Notes: generated from the sequence alone by a model not told the origin. A stretch of DNA of 6,264 nt from Pseudomonadota bacterium (GCA_021808185.1 JAKBCB010000233.1:1-6264); one strand, 5' to 3'; positions 1-5,726 are shown, counted from the stretch's first letter. Made by a program: numbers and translations.

Positions 1-1285
1 CGGGGGGTAGCGCGAGGGCGATGTTCTCGGCGATGGTGCCCGGCAGCAGCAGCGTGTTCTGCCCGGCCCAGGCGATGCTGGGCGCGAACGAGGCGATGTC
101 GCGCAGGCGATGGCCGCCGACTTCGACCTCCCCGGCCGCGAGGGTCGCCTCGCCCAGCAGCAGCCGCAGCAGGCTGGTCTTGCCCGAACCGGTCGGCCCC
201 AGCAGGACGGCGATGTGGCCGGGGGACACGGCGAAATCGACGGGGCCGATGCGCAGGCCGGGGTCGTCGGGAAACCCCACGCAGGCGGCGCGGTAGAGCA
301 CGGCGGGAGCGGCCGGAAGGCACAGCGGGGCGGGCACCGGCGCGCGCGGCGCGCCCAGGACCGCCTCCAGCCGCTCCGACGCCGCCTCGGCAAGCTGCTT
401 GTCGTGATACGCCGCCGCCAGCCGCCGCATCGGGGCGTAGAACTCGGGCGCAAGCGCGAGGACGAAGAATTCGCGCCGAAAACTCAGCGTTTCCGGCACC
501 GGGAACGGCAGCAGGCCGAGCAGGCCAAACCCGGCATAGACGGCGATCAGCGCCACCGACAGGGCGGCGAAGAACTCCAGGCCGGCGGAGGAGACGAAGG
601 CGATGCGCAGCACCGCGAGCGTGCGCGCGCTGACCTCGGCGGCGGCGGCGGCGATGCGCGCGCCCTCCCGCGCCTCGGCGCCGAACGCGAGCACCAGCGG
701 CAGCGCCCGCACCCGGTCGGCGAACAGGCCGGACAGCCGGGACAGCGCGGCGAACTGGCGTCGCGAGACCCCGGCGGCGGCGCCGCCGGCGAGGATCATC
801 ACCGCGACGAACGGCACCAGCGTCGCCGCCAGCAAGGCAGCCCCGATCGGGCTTGCGGTCGCGGCGGCGAGCAGCACCAGCAGCGGGCCGACGGCGGCGC
901 TGGCGCGGGCCGGCAGGTAGCGCGCCACGTAGCCGTCCAGCGCCTCGACCTCGTCCACCACGGCGGCGGCGCCCTCGCCGGCCAGCAGGCCCGCGCCGGC
1001 GCGGGCATGCAGCAGCGCGTCCAGCACCCGGCGGCGCAATTCGCGCTTGACCCGCCTTGCGTGGCCGGCGGCCAGCCGCGCGACCGCCCAGCCCACCACA
1101 CCACGCAGACAAGCCACCGGAACAAGGACCGCGAGCCATGGCCACACCGCCCCCTGCCCGCCCGGCAGCGCGACCAGCGCCCCCGTCAGCGCCCACGCAA
1201 AGGCGATGGCAAGCACGCTGTCGGCCACGTTTGCGAAATTGGCCGGGGAACGCTTGGCTTTCGCGGCCGCCGCGAGCACGCTCAC
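1..1285 (-). CDS. cydD: CydD: permease/ATP-binding subunit of the CydDC cytochrome bd assembly transporter (3' end outside window)
   Basis: Inner-membrane ABC half-transporter that pairs with CydC and is required for cytochrome bd assembly; the family has been linked to cysteine/glutathione export and, more recently, haem transport. 428 codons are visible. Hydrophobic segments lie near residues 20-40, 47-70, 130-145, 147-168 and 232-258. Family landmarks are YVARYLP (119-125), SRLSGLFADR (182-191) and LAPEFYAP (278-285), the last typical of CydD rather than CydC. The nucleotide-binding domain follows, with Walker A GPTGSGKT (363-370) and Q-loop Gln409 in WAGQN. The ABC signature and Walker B lie beyond the left edge. 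The frame opens after a TAA at 1319-1321. The first usable start is GTG at 1285, with another GTG at 1279. Neither has a clear Shine-Dalgarno, so the exact start is uncertain, although the Walker A position suggests a near-complete N-terminus. Transcribed divergently from cydA; cydC probably follows to the left. Confidence 0.93.
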   Translation of the reverse strand, partial: MSVLAAAAKAKRSPANFANVADSVLAIAFAWALTGALVALPGGQGAVWPWLAVLVPVACLRGVVGWAVARLAAGHARRVKRELRRRVLDALLHARAGAGLLAGEGAAAVVDEVEALDGYVARYLPARASAAVGPLLVLLAAATASPIGAALLAATLVPFVAVMILAGGAAAGVSRRQFAALSRLSGLFADRVRALPLVLAFGAEAREGARIAAAAAEVSARTLAVLRIAFVSSAGLEFFAALSVALIAVYAGFGLLGLLPFPVPETLSFRREFFVLALAPEFYAPMRRLAAAYHDKQLAEAASERLEAVLGAPRAPVPAPLCLPAAPAVLYRAACVGFPDDPGLRIGPVDFAVSPGHIAVLLGPTGSGKTSLLRLLLGEATLAAGEVEVGGHRLRDIASFAPSIAWAGQNTLLLPGTIAENIALALPP

Positions 1286-1318
1286 CGGGGGGTTGCCGAA
1301 CGCAAGGGCCTGCCCAGC

Positions 1319-1370
1319 TTAGATAAGGTCTTTCTAATTTAGCAAATCCTGCTATTTCGTTAGATCAAGG
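1319..1370 (+). repeat. Three TTAG-containing repeats phased at 20-21 bp
   Basis: TTAGATAAGG (1319-1328), TTAGCAAAT (1339-1347) and TTAGATCAAGG (1360-1370) start 20 and 21 bp apart, about two helical turns each. The first and third are near-identical apart from one inserted C. The middle copy is part of the near-palindrome CTAATTTAG (1334-1342). The spacing would place a bound protein on the same DNA face. The function is unknown, and short AT-rich words can recur by chance in such a region. Confidence 0.35.
1355..1368 (+). promoter_or_regulatory. Degenerate FNR/ANR-like site upstream of cydA
   Basis: TTTCG-TTAG-ATCAA compared with the FNR/ANR consensus TTGAT-N4-ATCAA: the right half-site is perfect and the left keeps only TT, so 7 of 10 positions match. 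cyd operons are often under Fnr/Anr or ArcA control, so the location is reasonable. The left half is poor, and the site sits very close to the cydA ribosome binding site, so activation from here is uncertain and repression would be as likely. Confidence 0.25.
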
Positions 1371-1407
1371 AGTTAGGTGGCATCCGCGCTATCCCGCGCA
1401 GCACACC

Positions 1408-1412
1408 AGGAG
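1408..1412 (+). promoter_or_regulatory. Ribosome binding site that sets the cydA start
   Basis: AGGAG lies 6 nt before ATG 1419, which gives an N-terminus matching other CydA proteins. A second AAGGAG (1367-1372) lies 4 nt before an in-frame GTG at 1377 that would add 14 residues. The downstream pair is preferred because the family starts only a few residues before the ELSRLQFALTA block. Confidence 0.75.
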
Positions 1413-1418
1413 CCCATC

Positions 1419-2984
1419 ATGGATGCAAGCGTCGTCGAGCTGTCCCGCCTGCAATTCGCGCTGACGGCCCTCTATCATTTCCTGTTCGTGCCATTGACGC
1501 TCGGGCTGTCGTTCATGCTCGTCATCATGGAGAGCGTTTACGTGATGACCCGCCGGCCGATCTGGCGGACCATCACGCGGTTCTGGGCCGCGATCTTCGG
1601 CATCAATTTCGTGCTCGGCGTCGCCACCGGCCTGACCATGGAATTCGAGTTCGGCACCAACTGGTCGTACTACTCGCATTATGTGGGCGACATTTTCGGG
1701 GCGCCACTGGCCATCGAAGGGCTGATGGCGTTCTTCCTGGAAGCCACCTTCGTCGGCCTGATGTTCTTCGGCTGGGAGAAACTGTCCCGTCAGGCGCATC
1801 TGTTCGTGACCTTCATGGTCGCGCTCGGCTCGAACCTCTCGGCGCTGTGGATCCTGGTGGCGAACGGCTGGATGCAGAATCCTGTCGGCGCGGCATTCAA
1901 TCCGCAGACGATGCGCATGGAAGTCACCGACTTCAAGGAGGTGCTGTTCAACCCGGTGGCGCAGGCGAAGTTCGTGCACACCGTCAGCGCCGGATACCTG
2001 ACCGCCGCCGTGTTCGTGTTCGGCGTCTCCGCCATCTACATGCTGCAAGGCAAATGGAGCGGAGTGGCGAAACGCTCGATGACGGTTGCCGCCTCGTTCG
2101 GGCTGGCGGCGGCGTTGTCGGTGGTGGTGCTGGGCGACGAGTCGGGCTACGCGCTGACCGACAACCAGAAGATGAAACTCGCCGCGCTGGAGGCGATGTG
2201 GACCACCGAGCCGGCGCCGGCGGGCCTGACGCTGTTCGGCCTGCCCAGCGTCGCCGACCGCACGACCCATGCCGAGATCCACATCCCCTATGTGCTCGGG
2301 CTGATCGCCACGCGCAGCTTCACCGGGCAGGTGGAGGGCATTCTTCCGCTCGTGGCCAAGGCGCAGTCGCGGATCGAAAGCGGGGTGGCCGCCTACGACG
2401 CGGTGGAGCGGCTGAAGACAAATCCGGACGACCCGGCCGCGCGCGTCAAGTTCGAGCAGCATCGCAACGATCTTGGCTATGGCCTGCTGTTGAAGCGCTA
2501 CGTGGCCGATCCACGCACCGCCGATGCCGCGACCATCCAGCGCGCAGCATGGGACACGGTGCCGAACGTGCCGGTGATGTTCTTCCTGTTCCGGGGCATG
2601 GCCGGCATCGGCTTCCTGTTCATCGCCTTTTTCGCCACCGCTTTCGTGCTGGCGACGCGGCGGCGGTTGGACGCCAAGCCGTTCCTGTGGCTCGCGGTCG
2701 TGCTGATGCCGCTGCCGTGGCTGGCCATCGAATCGGGCTGGGTGCTGGCCGAGATCGGCCGGCAGCCCTGGGCGGTGGATGGCGTGCTGCCTACCTTCCT
2801 CGGTGCCTCCAGCCTGTCGGCGGGGCAGATCTGGGCCAGCATCGCGGGCTTCACCCTGCTTTACAGCGCGCTTGCGGTGATCGAGATCGGGCTGATCGTC
2901 AAAACCGTCCGCCACGGCCCCGCCGCCTACGCGCCCCCCTCGGCCACGGCGCGCGGGCTCGGCGCCTACGCGCCCGCCGAATAA
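1419..2984 (+). CDS. cydA: Cytochrome bd-I ubiquinol oxidase subunit I (CydA, long Q-loop type)
   Basis: Inner-membrane subunit that oxidises quinol and, through haems b558, b595 and d, reduces oxygen to water. It is 521 residues, essentially the length of E. coli CydA (522), and aligns with it along its whole length. Visible key residues are His20 (equivalent to the b595-ligand position His19 of E. coli), His187 and Met394 (b558 ligands), Glu100 and Glu108 (proton and haem pathway), Lys253 and Glu258 (quinol site in the Q-loop), Arg392, Glu445 and the GRQPW motif (447-451). The Q-loop between about 240 and 380 is of the long, E. coli-like type, so this is a bd-I rather than a CIO-type enzyme. 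The C-terminal tail after residue 495 is Ala/Pro-rich and poorly conserved. First gene of cydABX, 12 bp before cydB. Confidence 0.98.
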   Translation: MDASVVELSRLQFALTALYHFLFVPLTLGLSFMLVIMESVYVMTRRPIWRTITRFWAAIFGINFVLGVATGLTMEFEFGTNWSYYSHYVGDIFGAPLAIEGLMAFFLEATFVGLMFFGWEKLSRQAHLFVTFMVALGSNLSALWILVANGWMQNPVGAAFNPQTMRMEVTDFKEVLFNPVAQAKFVHTVSAGYLTAAVFVFGVSAIYMLQGKWSGVAKRSMTVAASFGLAAALSVVVLGDESGYALTDNQKMKLAALEAMWTTEPAPAGLTLFGLPSVADRTTHAEIHIPYVLGLIATRSFTGQVEGILPLVAKAQSRIESGVAAYDAVERLKTNPDDPAARVKFEQHRNDLGYGLLLKRYVADPRTADAATIQRAAWDTVPNVPVMFFLFRGMAGIGFLFIAFFATAFVLATRRRLDAKPFLWLAVVLMPLPWLAIESGWVLAEIGRQPWAVDGVLPTFLGASSLSAGQIWASIAGFTLLYSALAVIEIGLIVKTVRHGPAAYAPPSATARGLGAYAPAE

Positions 2985-2996
2985 GCGAGAGACGTC

Positions 2997-4145
2997 ATGG
3001 ACCTTCCCCTCGACTACCCGACGCTGCGCATCATCTGGTGGGGCCTGATGGGCGTGCTGCTGATCGGCTTCGCGCTGACCGACGGGTTCGACCTCGGCGT
3101 CGCGGCATTGCTGCCGTTCGTGGCCGACACCGATGGCGAGCGGCGCATGACGATCAACACCATCGCGCCGACCTGGGAGGGCAACCAGGTCTGGTTCATT
3201 CTTGGCGGCGGCGCGATCTTTGCCGCATGGCCGTTCGTGTACGCGGTCAGCTTCTCCGGCTTCTACCTGGCGATGTTCCTGGTGCTGGCGGCGTTCATCC
3301 TGCGGCCGGTGGCGTTCAAGTACCGCTCCAAGCGCGACGACGAGACGTGGCGGGCGGCATGGGACTGGGCGCTGTTCATCGGCGGGTTCGTGCCCGCGCT
3401 GGTGTTCGGCGTTGCCGTCGGCAACGTGCTCGCGGGCATTCCCTTCCGCCTCGACAGCGACCTGCGCGCCACCTACGAGGGCTCGTTGCTCGGGCTGTTC
3501 ACGCCGCTGCCGCTGCTGTGCGGGCTGCTGTCCGTCGCGATGCTGGTGCTGCACGGGGCGGCGTGGCTGACGATGAAGGCCGAGCCGGGGCCGGTGCGCG
3601 ACCGGGCGCGGCGGTTCGGCACCATAGCGGGGCTGGCCAGCCTCGCGCTGTTTGCCGGCGGCTATCTGTTCGTCGCGTTCGGGTCTTACGGGTTTCGAAT
3701 CGAGGGCGTGCTCGACATGGCCGCCCCCTCCCACCCGCTGCGCACCGCGACGGTCGTGGCGCCGGGCGCGTGGCTGGCCAATTTTCCCCACCATCCCTGG
3801 ATGTGGGCGGCGCCGACGCTCGGCTTCCTCGGCGCGCTGCTGGCGCTGGCGGGCGTGCGCACGGGCACCGAGGCGCCAGCCTTCGCGGGGTCGTCGCTGT
3901 CGGCGGTGGGCATCATCGCGACGGTGGGGCTGTCGATGTTCCCGTTCATCCTGCCGAGTTCGATCGACCCGCGATCCAGCCTGACGGTGTTCAACGCCTC
4001 GTCGAGCCACCCGACGCTGTTCATCATGCTGGTGGTGACGGTGGTGTTTCTGCCGCTGGTGCTGCTGTACACCGCCTGGGCGTTCAAGGTGATGTGGGGC
4101 CGCTCGACGCAGAAAGCGCTGGCCAGCAACCCAGATCTCTACTGA
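2997..4145 (+). CDS. cydB: Cytochrome bd-I ubiquinol oxidase subunit II (CydB)
   Basis: Membrane partner of CydA that stabilises the oxidase and forms part of the oxygen and proton access routes. It is 382 residues, close to E. coli CydB (379), and collinear with it. Family landmarks are LIGFALTDGFDLGV (22-35), TWEGNQVW (59-66), AAWPFVYAVSFSGFY in the following helix, the FRPV-like ILRPVAFKYRSK, FVPALVFGVAVGN, GAWLANF, MFPFILPSS and the LLYTAWAFKVMWGR tail. The TWEGNQVW motif has Glu61 where E. coli has Asp58, a conservative change found in other CydB proteins. The start at ATG 2997 has only a weak GAGAG upstream, so translation is probably coupled to cydA, whose stop is 12 bp earlier. cydX follows after 15 bp. 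Confidence 0.98.
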   Translation: MDLPLDYPTLRIIWWGLMGVLLIGFALTDGFDLGVAALLPFVADTDGERRMTINTIAPTWEGNQVWFILGGGAIFAAWPFVYAVSFSGFYLAMFLVLAAFILRPVAFKYRSKRDDETWRAAWDWALFIGGFVPALVFGVAVGNVLAGIPFRLDSDLRATYEGSLLGLFTPLPLLCGLLSVAMLVLHGAAWLTMKAEPGPVRDRARRFGTIAGLASLALFAGGYLFVAFGSYGFRIEGVLDMAAPSHPLRTATVVAPGAWLANFPHHPWMWAAPTLGFLGALLALAGVRTGTEAPAFAGSSLSAVGIIATVGLSMFPFILPSSIDPRSSLTVFNASSSHPTLFIMLVVTVVFLPLVLLYTAWAFKVMWGRSTQKALASNPDLY

Positions 4146-4160
4146 GAAGGACGCATCGTC

Positions 4161-4280
4161 GTGTGGTACTTCAGTTGGATTCTCGGCGTGGGGCTGGCCG
4201 TCGGCTTCGCCGTGCTAAACGGGCTGTGGCACGAGTTCCACCTGTCCGACGCCGGCGACGAGGGCGCGGACCGGCCCTGA
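4161..4280 (+). CDS. cydX: CydX, small cytochrome bd subunit (GTG start)
   Basis: 39-residue single-span membrane peptide. It starts with WYFSWILGVGLAVGF, the hallmark of the CydX/YbgT family, whose E. coli member (37 residues) stabilises the haems of CydAB and is needed for full oxidase activity. The hydrophobic helix covers about residues 4-22, followed by LWHEF and a short acidic, charged tail ending in ADRP. The start is GTG 4161, with GAGAAGGA (4143-4150) 10 nt upstream overlapping the cydB stop region. The family begins with Met-Trp-Tyr-Phe, so the GTG (read as Met) is clearly right. Last gene of the cyd operon; the convergent methyltransferase gene ends 19 bp away. Confidence 0.92.
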   Translation: MWYFSWILGVGLAVGFAVLNGLWHEFHLSDAGDEGADRP

Positions 4281-4299
4281 CGCCGCCGGACGCTGGCCC

Positions 4300-4917
4300 C
4301 TACCCCGGCTTGCGCGCGACCAGATCGATCAGCGCGGACATGCCGCTATGCGCCGTGCCTTCCGCGATAACGGCGTCGTACGAAGCAAGATCGAGGATGT
4401 CGAGATCGGCGAACGCTTCGCGCAGCATCGGCTCGGTATAGAGGTTCTCGATCAGCGGCGGACCGCCGGTGCGATAGCCGAGCTGTTCCGGCCGGTAGCC
4501 TTGCAGCAGCAGCAGGCCGCCGGGCTTGAGCGCCCGCGTGATGCCCGCGAACAGGCGCGCGCGCAGGTCCGGGCCGGCGAATTGAATGAAAATCGCGGCC
4601 ACCACGTCGAACCTCTCGTCCGGGAAGTTCCACGCGGAAAGGTCGGCCAGTTCGACGCGCAGCGACACGCCGCGCGCCTCGGCCAGTCGCCGCGCCTTCT
4701 GCTGCGCCACGTCCGAGGCGTCGATCGACAGCACATCCAGCCCTTGTTCGGCGAGCCACACGCCGTTGCGCCCCTCGCCATCGGCCACCGCGAGCGCGCT
4801 GCCGGCGCGCGGCAGGCGCGCGGCCTGCGCCGCGAGGAAGGCGTTGGGCGCCTGACCGAACAAGTAGCCTTCGCCGGCATAGCGGGCATTCCAGGTCGCC
4901 GCCTGATCCACGCTCAT
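4300..4917 (-). CDS. Class I SAM-dependent methyltransferase (TehB-like group), substrate unknown
   Basis: 205-residue cytosolic protein with a Rossmann-type methyltransferase fold. The N-terminal WNARYAGEGYLFGQAPNAFL block (9-28) is typical of a TehB-like group. The SAM-binding motif I is VADGEGRNG (44-52), with GEGRN in place of GCGxG as is common in this group. Asp66 ends strand 2 and probably binds the SAM ribose. Asp92 and the FDVV strand (103-106) follow, then the post-strand KPGG loop (131-134). There are no cysteines, which argues against an ArsM-type arsenite methyltransferase. The start at ATG 4917 overlaps the arsR stop (ATGA) and has AAAGGA (4933-4928) 10 nt upstream, so it is cotranscribed and probably translationally coupled with the repressor. 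A small thiol, sulfide or metalloid oxyanion are possible substrates, but this is inference from context. Confidence 0.88.
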   Translation of the reverse strand: MSVDQAATWNARYAGEGYLFGQAPNAFLAAQAARLPRAGSALAVADGEGRNGVWLAEQGLDVLSIDASDVAQQKARRLAEARGVSLRVELADLSAWNFPDERFDVVAAIFIQFAGPDLRARLFAGITRALKPGGLLLLQGYRPEQLGYRTGGPPLIENLYTEPMLREAFADLDILDLASYDAVIAEGTAHSGMSALIDLVARKPG

Positions 4918-5258
4918 TGACTCATCATCCTTTGTTGCTGTTGCCGACGACGCTCCATGACGCCCGCGAGAGCCTGGATGAGGCCCATCACGTCGGGGTC
5001 GGCGATCCGATAATAGATGGTCTGGCCCTCGCGCCGCGTCGCCACCAGCCCGTCCTCGCGCAGACGCGCGAGGTGCTGCGACAGCGCGGATTGCGACGGG
5101 CCGAGCAGGTCGAGCAGCGCGCCCACCGAAAGCTCGCCGCCACGCAATGCACACAACACGCCGAGCCGGTGCTCGTTGGCGAGTACCCGCAGCAATTCGG
5201 CCGCGGCTTTCGGCTCGGCGCGCAGGCGGTGCAGGTCGTCGGGCATCGCGGAGGTCAT
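4914..5258 (-). CDS. ArsR-family winged-helix repressor, BigR/SqrR/YgaV-like with a single cysteine
   Basis: 114-residue DNA-binding regulator. The order is an N-terminal helix (about 16-27), LANEHRL (26-32), the recognition helix-turn-helix SVGALLDLLGPSQSALSQHLARLREDGLV (44-72), the beta-wing TRREGQTIYYRI (74-85) and a C-terminal dimerisation helix ending in a Gln-rich tail (106-109). The ELCVCDL metal-binding motif is absent (ELSVGAL here), so it is not a classical arsenite or metal sensor. Wing and helix sequences resemble the persulfide-responsive BigR/SqrR/YgaV branch. Cys36 matches the first conserved cysteine of that group, but the second, C-terminal one is missing. The start is ATG 5258, with ATG 5246 as the alternative. 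It has its own promoter and operator just upstream and probably represses itself and the overlapping methyltransferase gene. Confidence 0.92.
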   Translation of the reverse strand: MTSAMPDDLHRLRAEPKAAAELLRVLANEHRLGVLCALRGGELSVGALLDLLGPSQSALSQHLARLREDGLVATRREGQTIYYRIADPDVMGLIQALAGVMERRRQQQQRMMSQ

Positions 5259-5264
5259 GCCGCC

Positions 5265-5292
5265 ATTGTATTAGACGCCCCTAATGTATCAA
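5265..5292 (-). promoter_or_regulatory. Sigma70-type promoter of the arsR-methyltransferase operon
   Basis: Read on the minus strand: TTGATA (-35, 5292-5287), 16-bp spacer, TACAAT (-10, 5270-5265). Each hexamer matches consensus at five of six positions, which stands out in this GC-rich DNA. A start about 7 nt past the -10 falls at about 5258, the A of the repressor's ATG. The transcript would then be leaderless or nearly so, in keeping with the absence of a Shine-Dalgarno before either candidate ATG. Confidence 0.65.
5270..5285. promoter_or_regulatory. Inverted repeat between -35 and -10, candidate ArsR operator
   Basis: ATTAG-ACGCCC-CTAAT, a perfect 5-bp inverted repeat with a 6-bp spacer, fills the spacer between the promoter hexamers. 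This is a classic position for an autorepressor to block RNA polymerase. ArsR-family dimers bind imperfect inverted repeats of this scale. Assignment to the adjacent regulator is inference from position. Confidence 0.55.
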
Positions 5293-5312
5293 GGGCTGGC
5301 GGAGGTTTCGGC

Positions 5313-5329
5313 GGCGGCTTTATGCCGCC
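5313..5329 (-). other. Hairpin spanning the stop codon of the AhpD-like gene
   Basis: GGCGGC-(5 nt)-GCCGCC, a perfect 6-bp stem whose loop contains the TAA stop (5322-5320, minus strand). There is no following T-run on either strand, so it is not a canonical intrinsic terminator. It could slow readthrough into arsR or protect the mRNA 3' end. Confidence 0.35.
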
Positions 5330-5676
5330 TCGGACTTCGGGGCGAACTGGTCGAACGCTTCCAGCGCCTTCGCGGCGTACATCGCACTCGGTCCGGCGCC
5401 CATGTAGACGGCAAGACCCACCGTCTCCAGCACCTCCTCACGCGAAGCGCCCTGGCGGACCGCAGCCTCGGCGTGGAAGGCGATGCACGGATCGCAGCGC
5501 ACCGCCACGGAGATGGCGAGCGCCAGCAGCTCCTTGGTCTTGGTGTCAAGCGCGTTGGCCTTCAGCGCCGCCTGCGCGATGGCGGAAAATCCCTTCATCA
5601 CGTCGGGGATTCCCGCGCGCACATCGCGAAGCTGTACGGAATAGTCGCGCGTCATCTGGGCCCAGTCGTTCAGCAT
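5320..5676 (-). CDS. AhpD-like / carboxymuconolactone decarboxylase family protein with CxxC redox site
   Basis: 118-residue, all-helical small protein of the AhpD/CMD superfamily. The AhpD catalytic pattern is complete: Glu49, Cys61-x-x-Cys64 (RCDPC) and His68, with the same Glu-to-Cys and Cys-to-His spacings as mycobacterial AhpD (Glu118, Cys130, Cys133, His137). The motif is followed by the family's AVRQGASREEVLETVGLAVYMG segment. Such proteins act as thiol-disulfide or peroxide reductases, so a disulfide-reducing role is likely; the natural substrate is unknown. ATG 5676 is chosen because GGAGA (5687-5683) lies 6 nt upstream; an in-frame GTG at 5697 has no such site. The gene sits between DUF2892 and arsR on the same strand, after a strong hairpin, and may be reduced by the thioredoxin encoded upstream. 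Confidence 0.93.
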   Translation of the reverse strand: MLNDWAQMTRDYSVQLRDVRAGIPDVMKGFSAIAQAALKANALDTKTKELLALAISVAVRCDPCIAFHAEAAVRQGASREEVLETVGLAVYMGAGPSAMYAAKALEAFDQFAPKSEAA

Positions 5677-5697
5677 CGCATGTCTCCGGTCAGGCAC

Positions 5698-5726
5698 GGC
5701 GCGCGGCGCGGGGTGCGCCGCGCGCC
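5698..5726. repeat. Perfect 12-bp GC inverted repeat (hairpin) between DUF2892 and AhpD-like genes
   Basis: Arms GGCGCGCGGCGC (5698-5709) and its exact complement (5715-5726) enclose a 5-nt loop. In the minus-strand transcript the stem ends about 10 nt before the AhpD-like gene's Shine-Dalgarno. No U-tract follows on either strand, so a standard Rho-independent terminator is unlikely. An mRNA processing or stability element that uncouples expression of the two genes is more plausible. Confidence 0.6.

Larger units (their letters stand above)
1286..1418. promoter_or_regulatory. Divergent cydD / cydABX intergenic control region
   Basis: 133 bp separate the cydD and cydA starts. The stretch 1318-1370 is clearly richer in A+T than its surroundings, as expected of a promoter and operator region serving both directions. 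On the minus strand a TTGATC (1366-1361) could be a -35 element for cydD, but no -10 at standard spacing is convincing. On the plus strand TGCTATTTC (1350-1358) resembles a weak extended -10 for cydA without a good -35. Weak core elements would suit an activator-dependent promoter, which is common for oxygen-regulated oxidases. The promoter calls are inference; only the divergent layout and base composition are seen directly. No gene fits within the region. Confidence 0.6.

Noticed and set aside
110..1342. 410-codon open frame on the plus strand over the cydD region
   Set aside because: It is antisense to cydD, whose minus-strand frame carries Walker A and CydD family motifs. The plus frame translates to an Arg/Gly/Gln-rich string without structure.
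1389..4010. 873-codon open frame on the minus strand opposite cydA and cydB
   Set aside because: It has low-complexity, Arg/His/Gln-rich translation without recognisable domains and lies entirely antisense to two unambiguous genes. It is a by-product of high GC at third positions.
4271..4289. Possible terminator hairpin CCGGC/GCCGG after cydX
   Set aside because: The 5-bp stem has a 9-nt loop and no T-run on either strand. Such pairs are expected by chance in GC-rich DNA.
1847..4441. 864-codon open frame on the plus strand, overlapping cydA, cydB and cydX
   Set aside because: It is an out-of-frame shadow of the cyd genes, rich in Arg, Gly and Ala, with no family features and no ribosome binding site tied to its start.
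4300..5154. Longer version of the methyltransferase starting inside arsR (possible ArsR-methyltransferase fusion)
   Set aside because: The extra N-terminal part is the arsR sequence read in the wrong frame. ATG 4917 has a ribosome binding site and matches the family start, so the genes overlap by ATGA rather than being fused.
4914..5258. Classical arsenic-resistance repressor (ars operon)
   Set aside because: There is no ELCVCDL-type metal site, no arsenate reductase or arsenite pump nearby, and the partner methyltransferase has no cysteines.
5320..5697. GTG 5697 as the start of the AhpD-like protein
   Set aside because: It would add seven residues that lack family support and lie at the hairpin base. 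ATG 5676 has GGAGA at ideal spacing.
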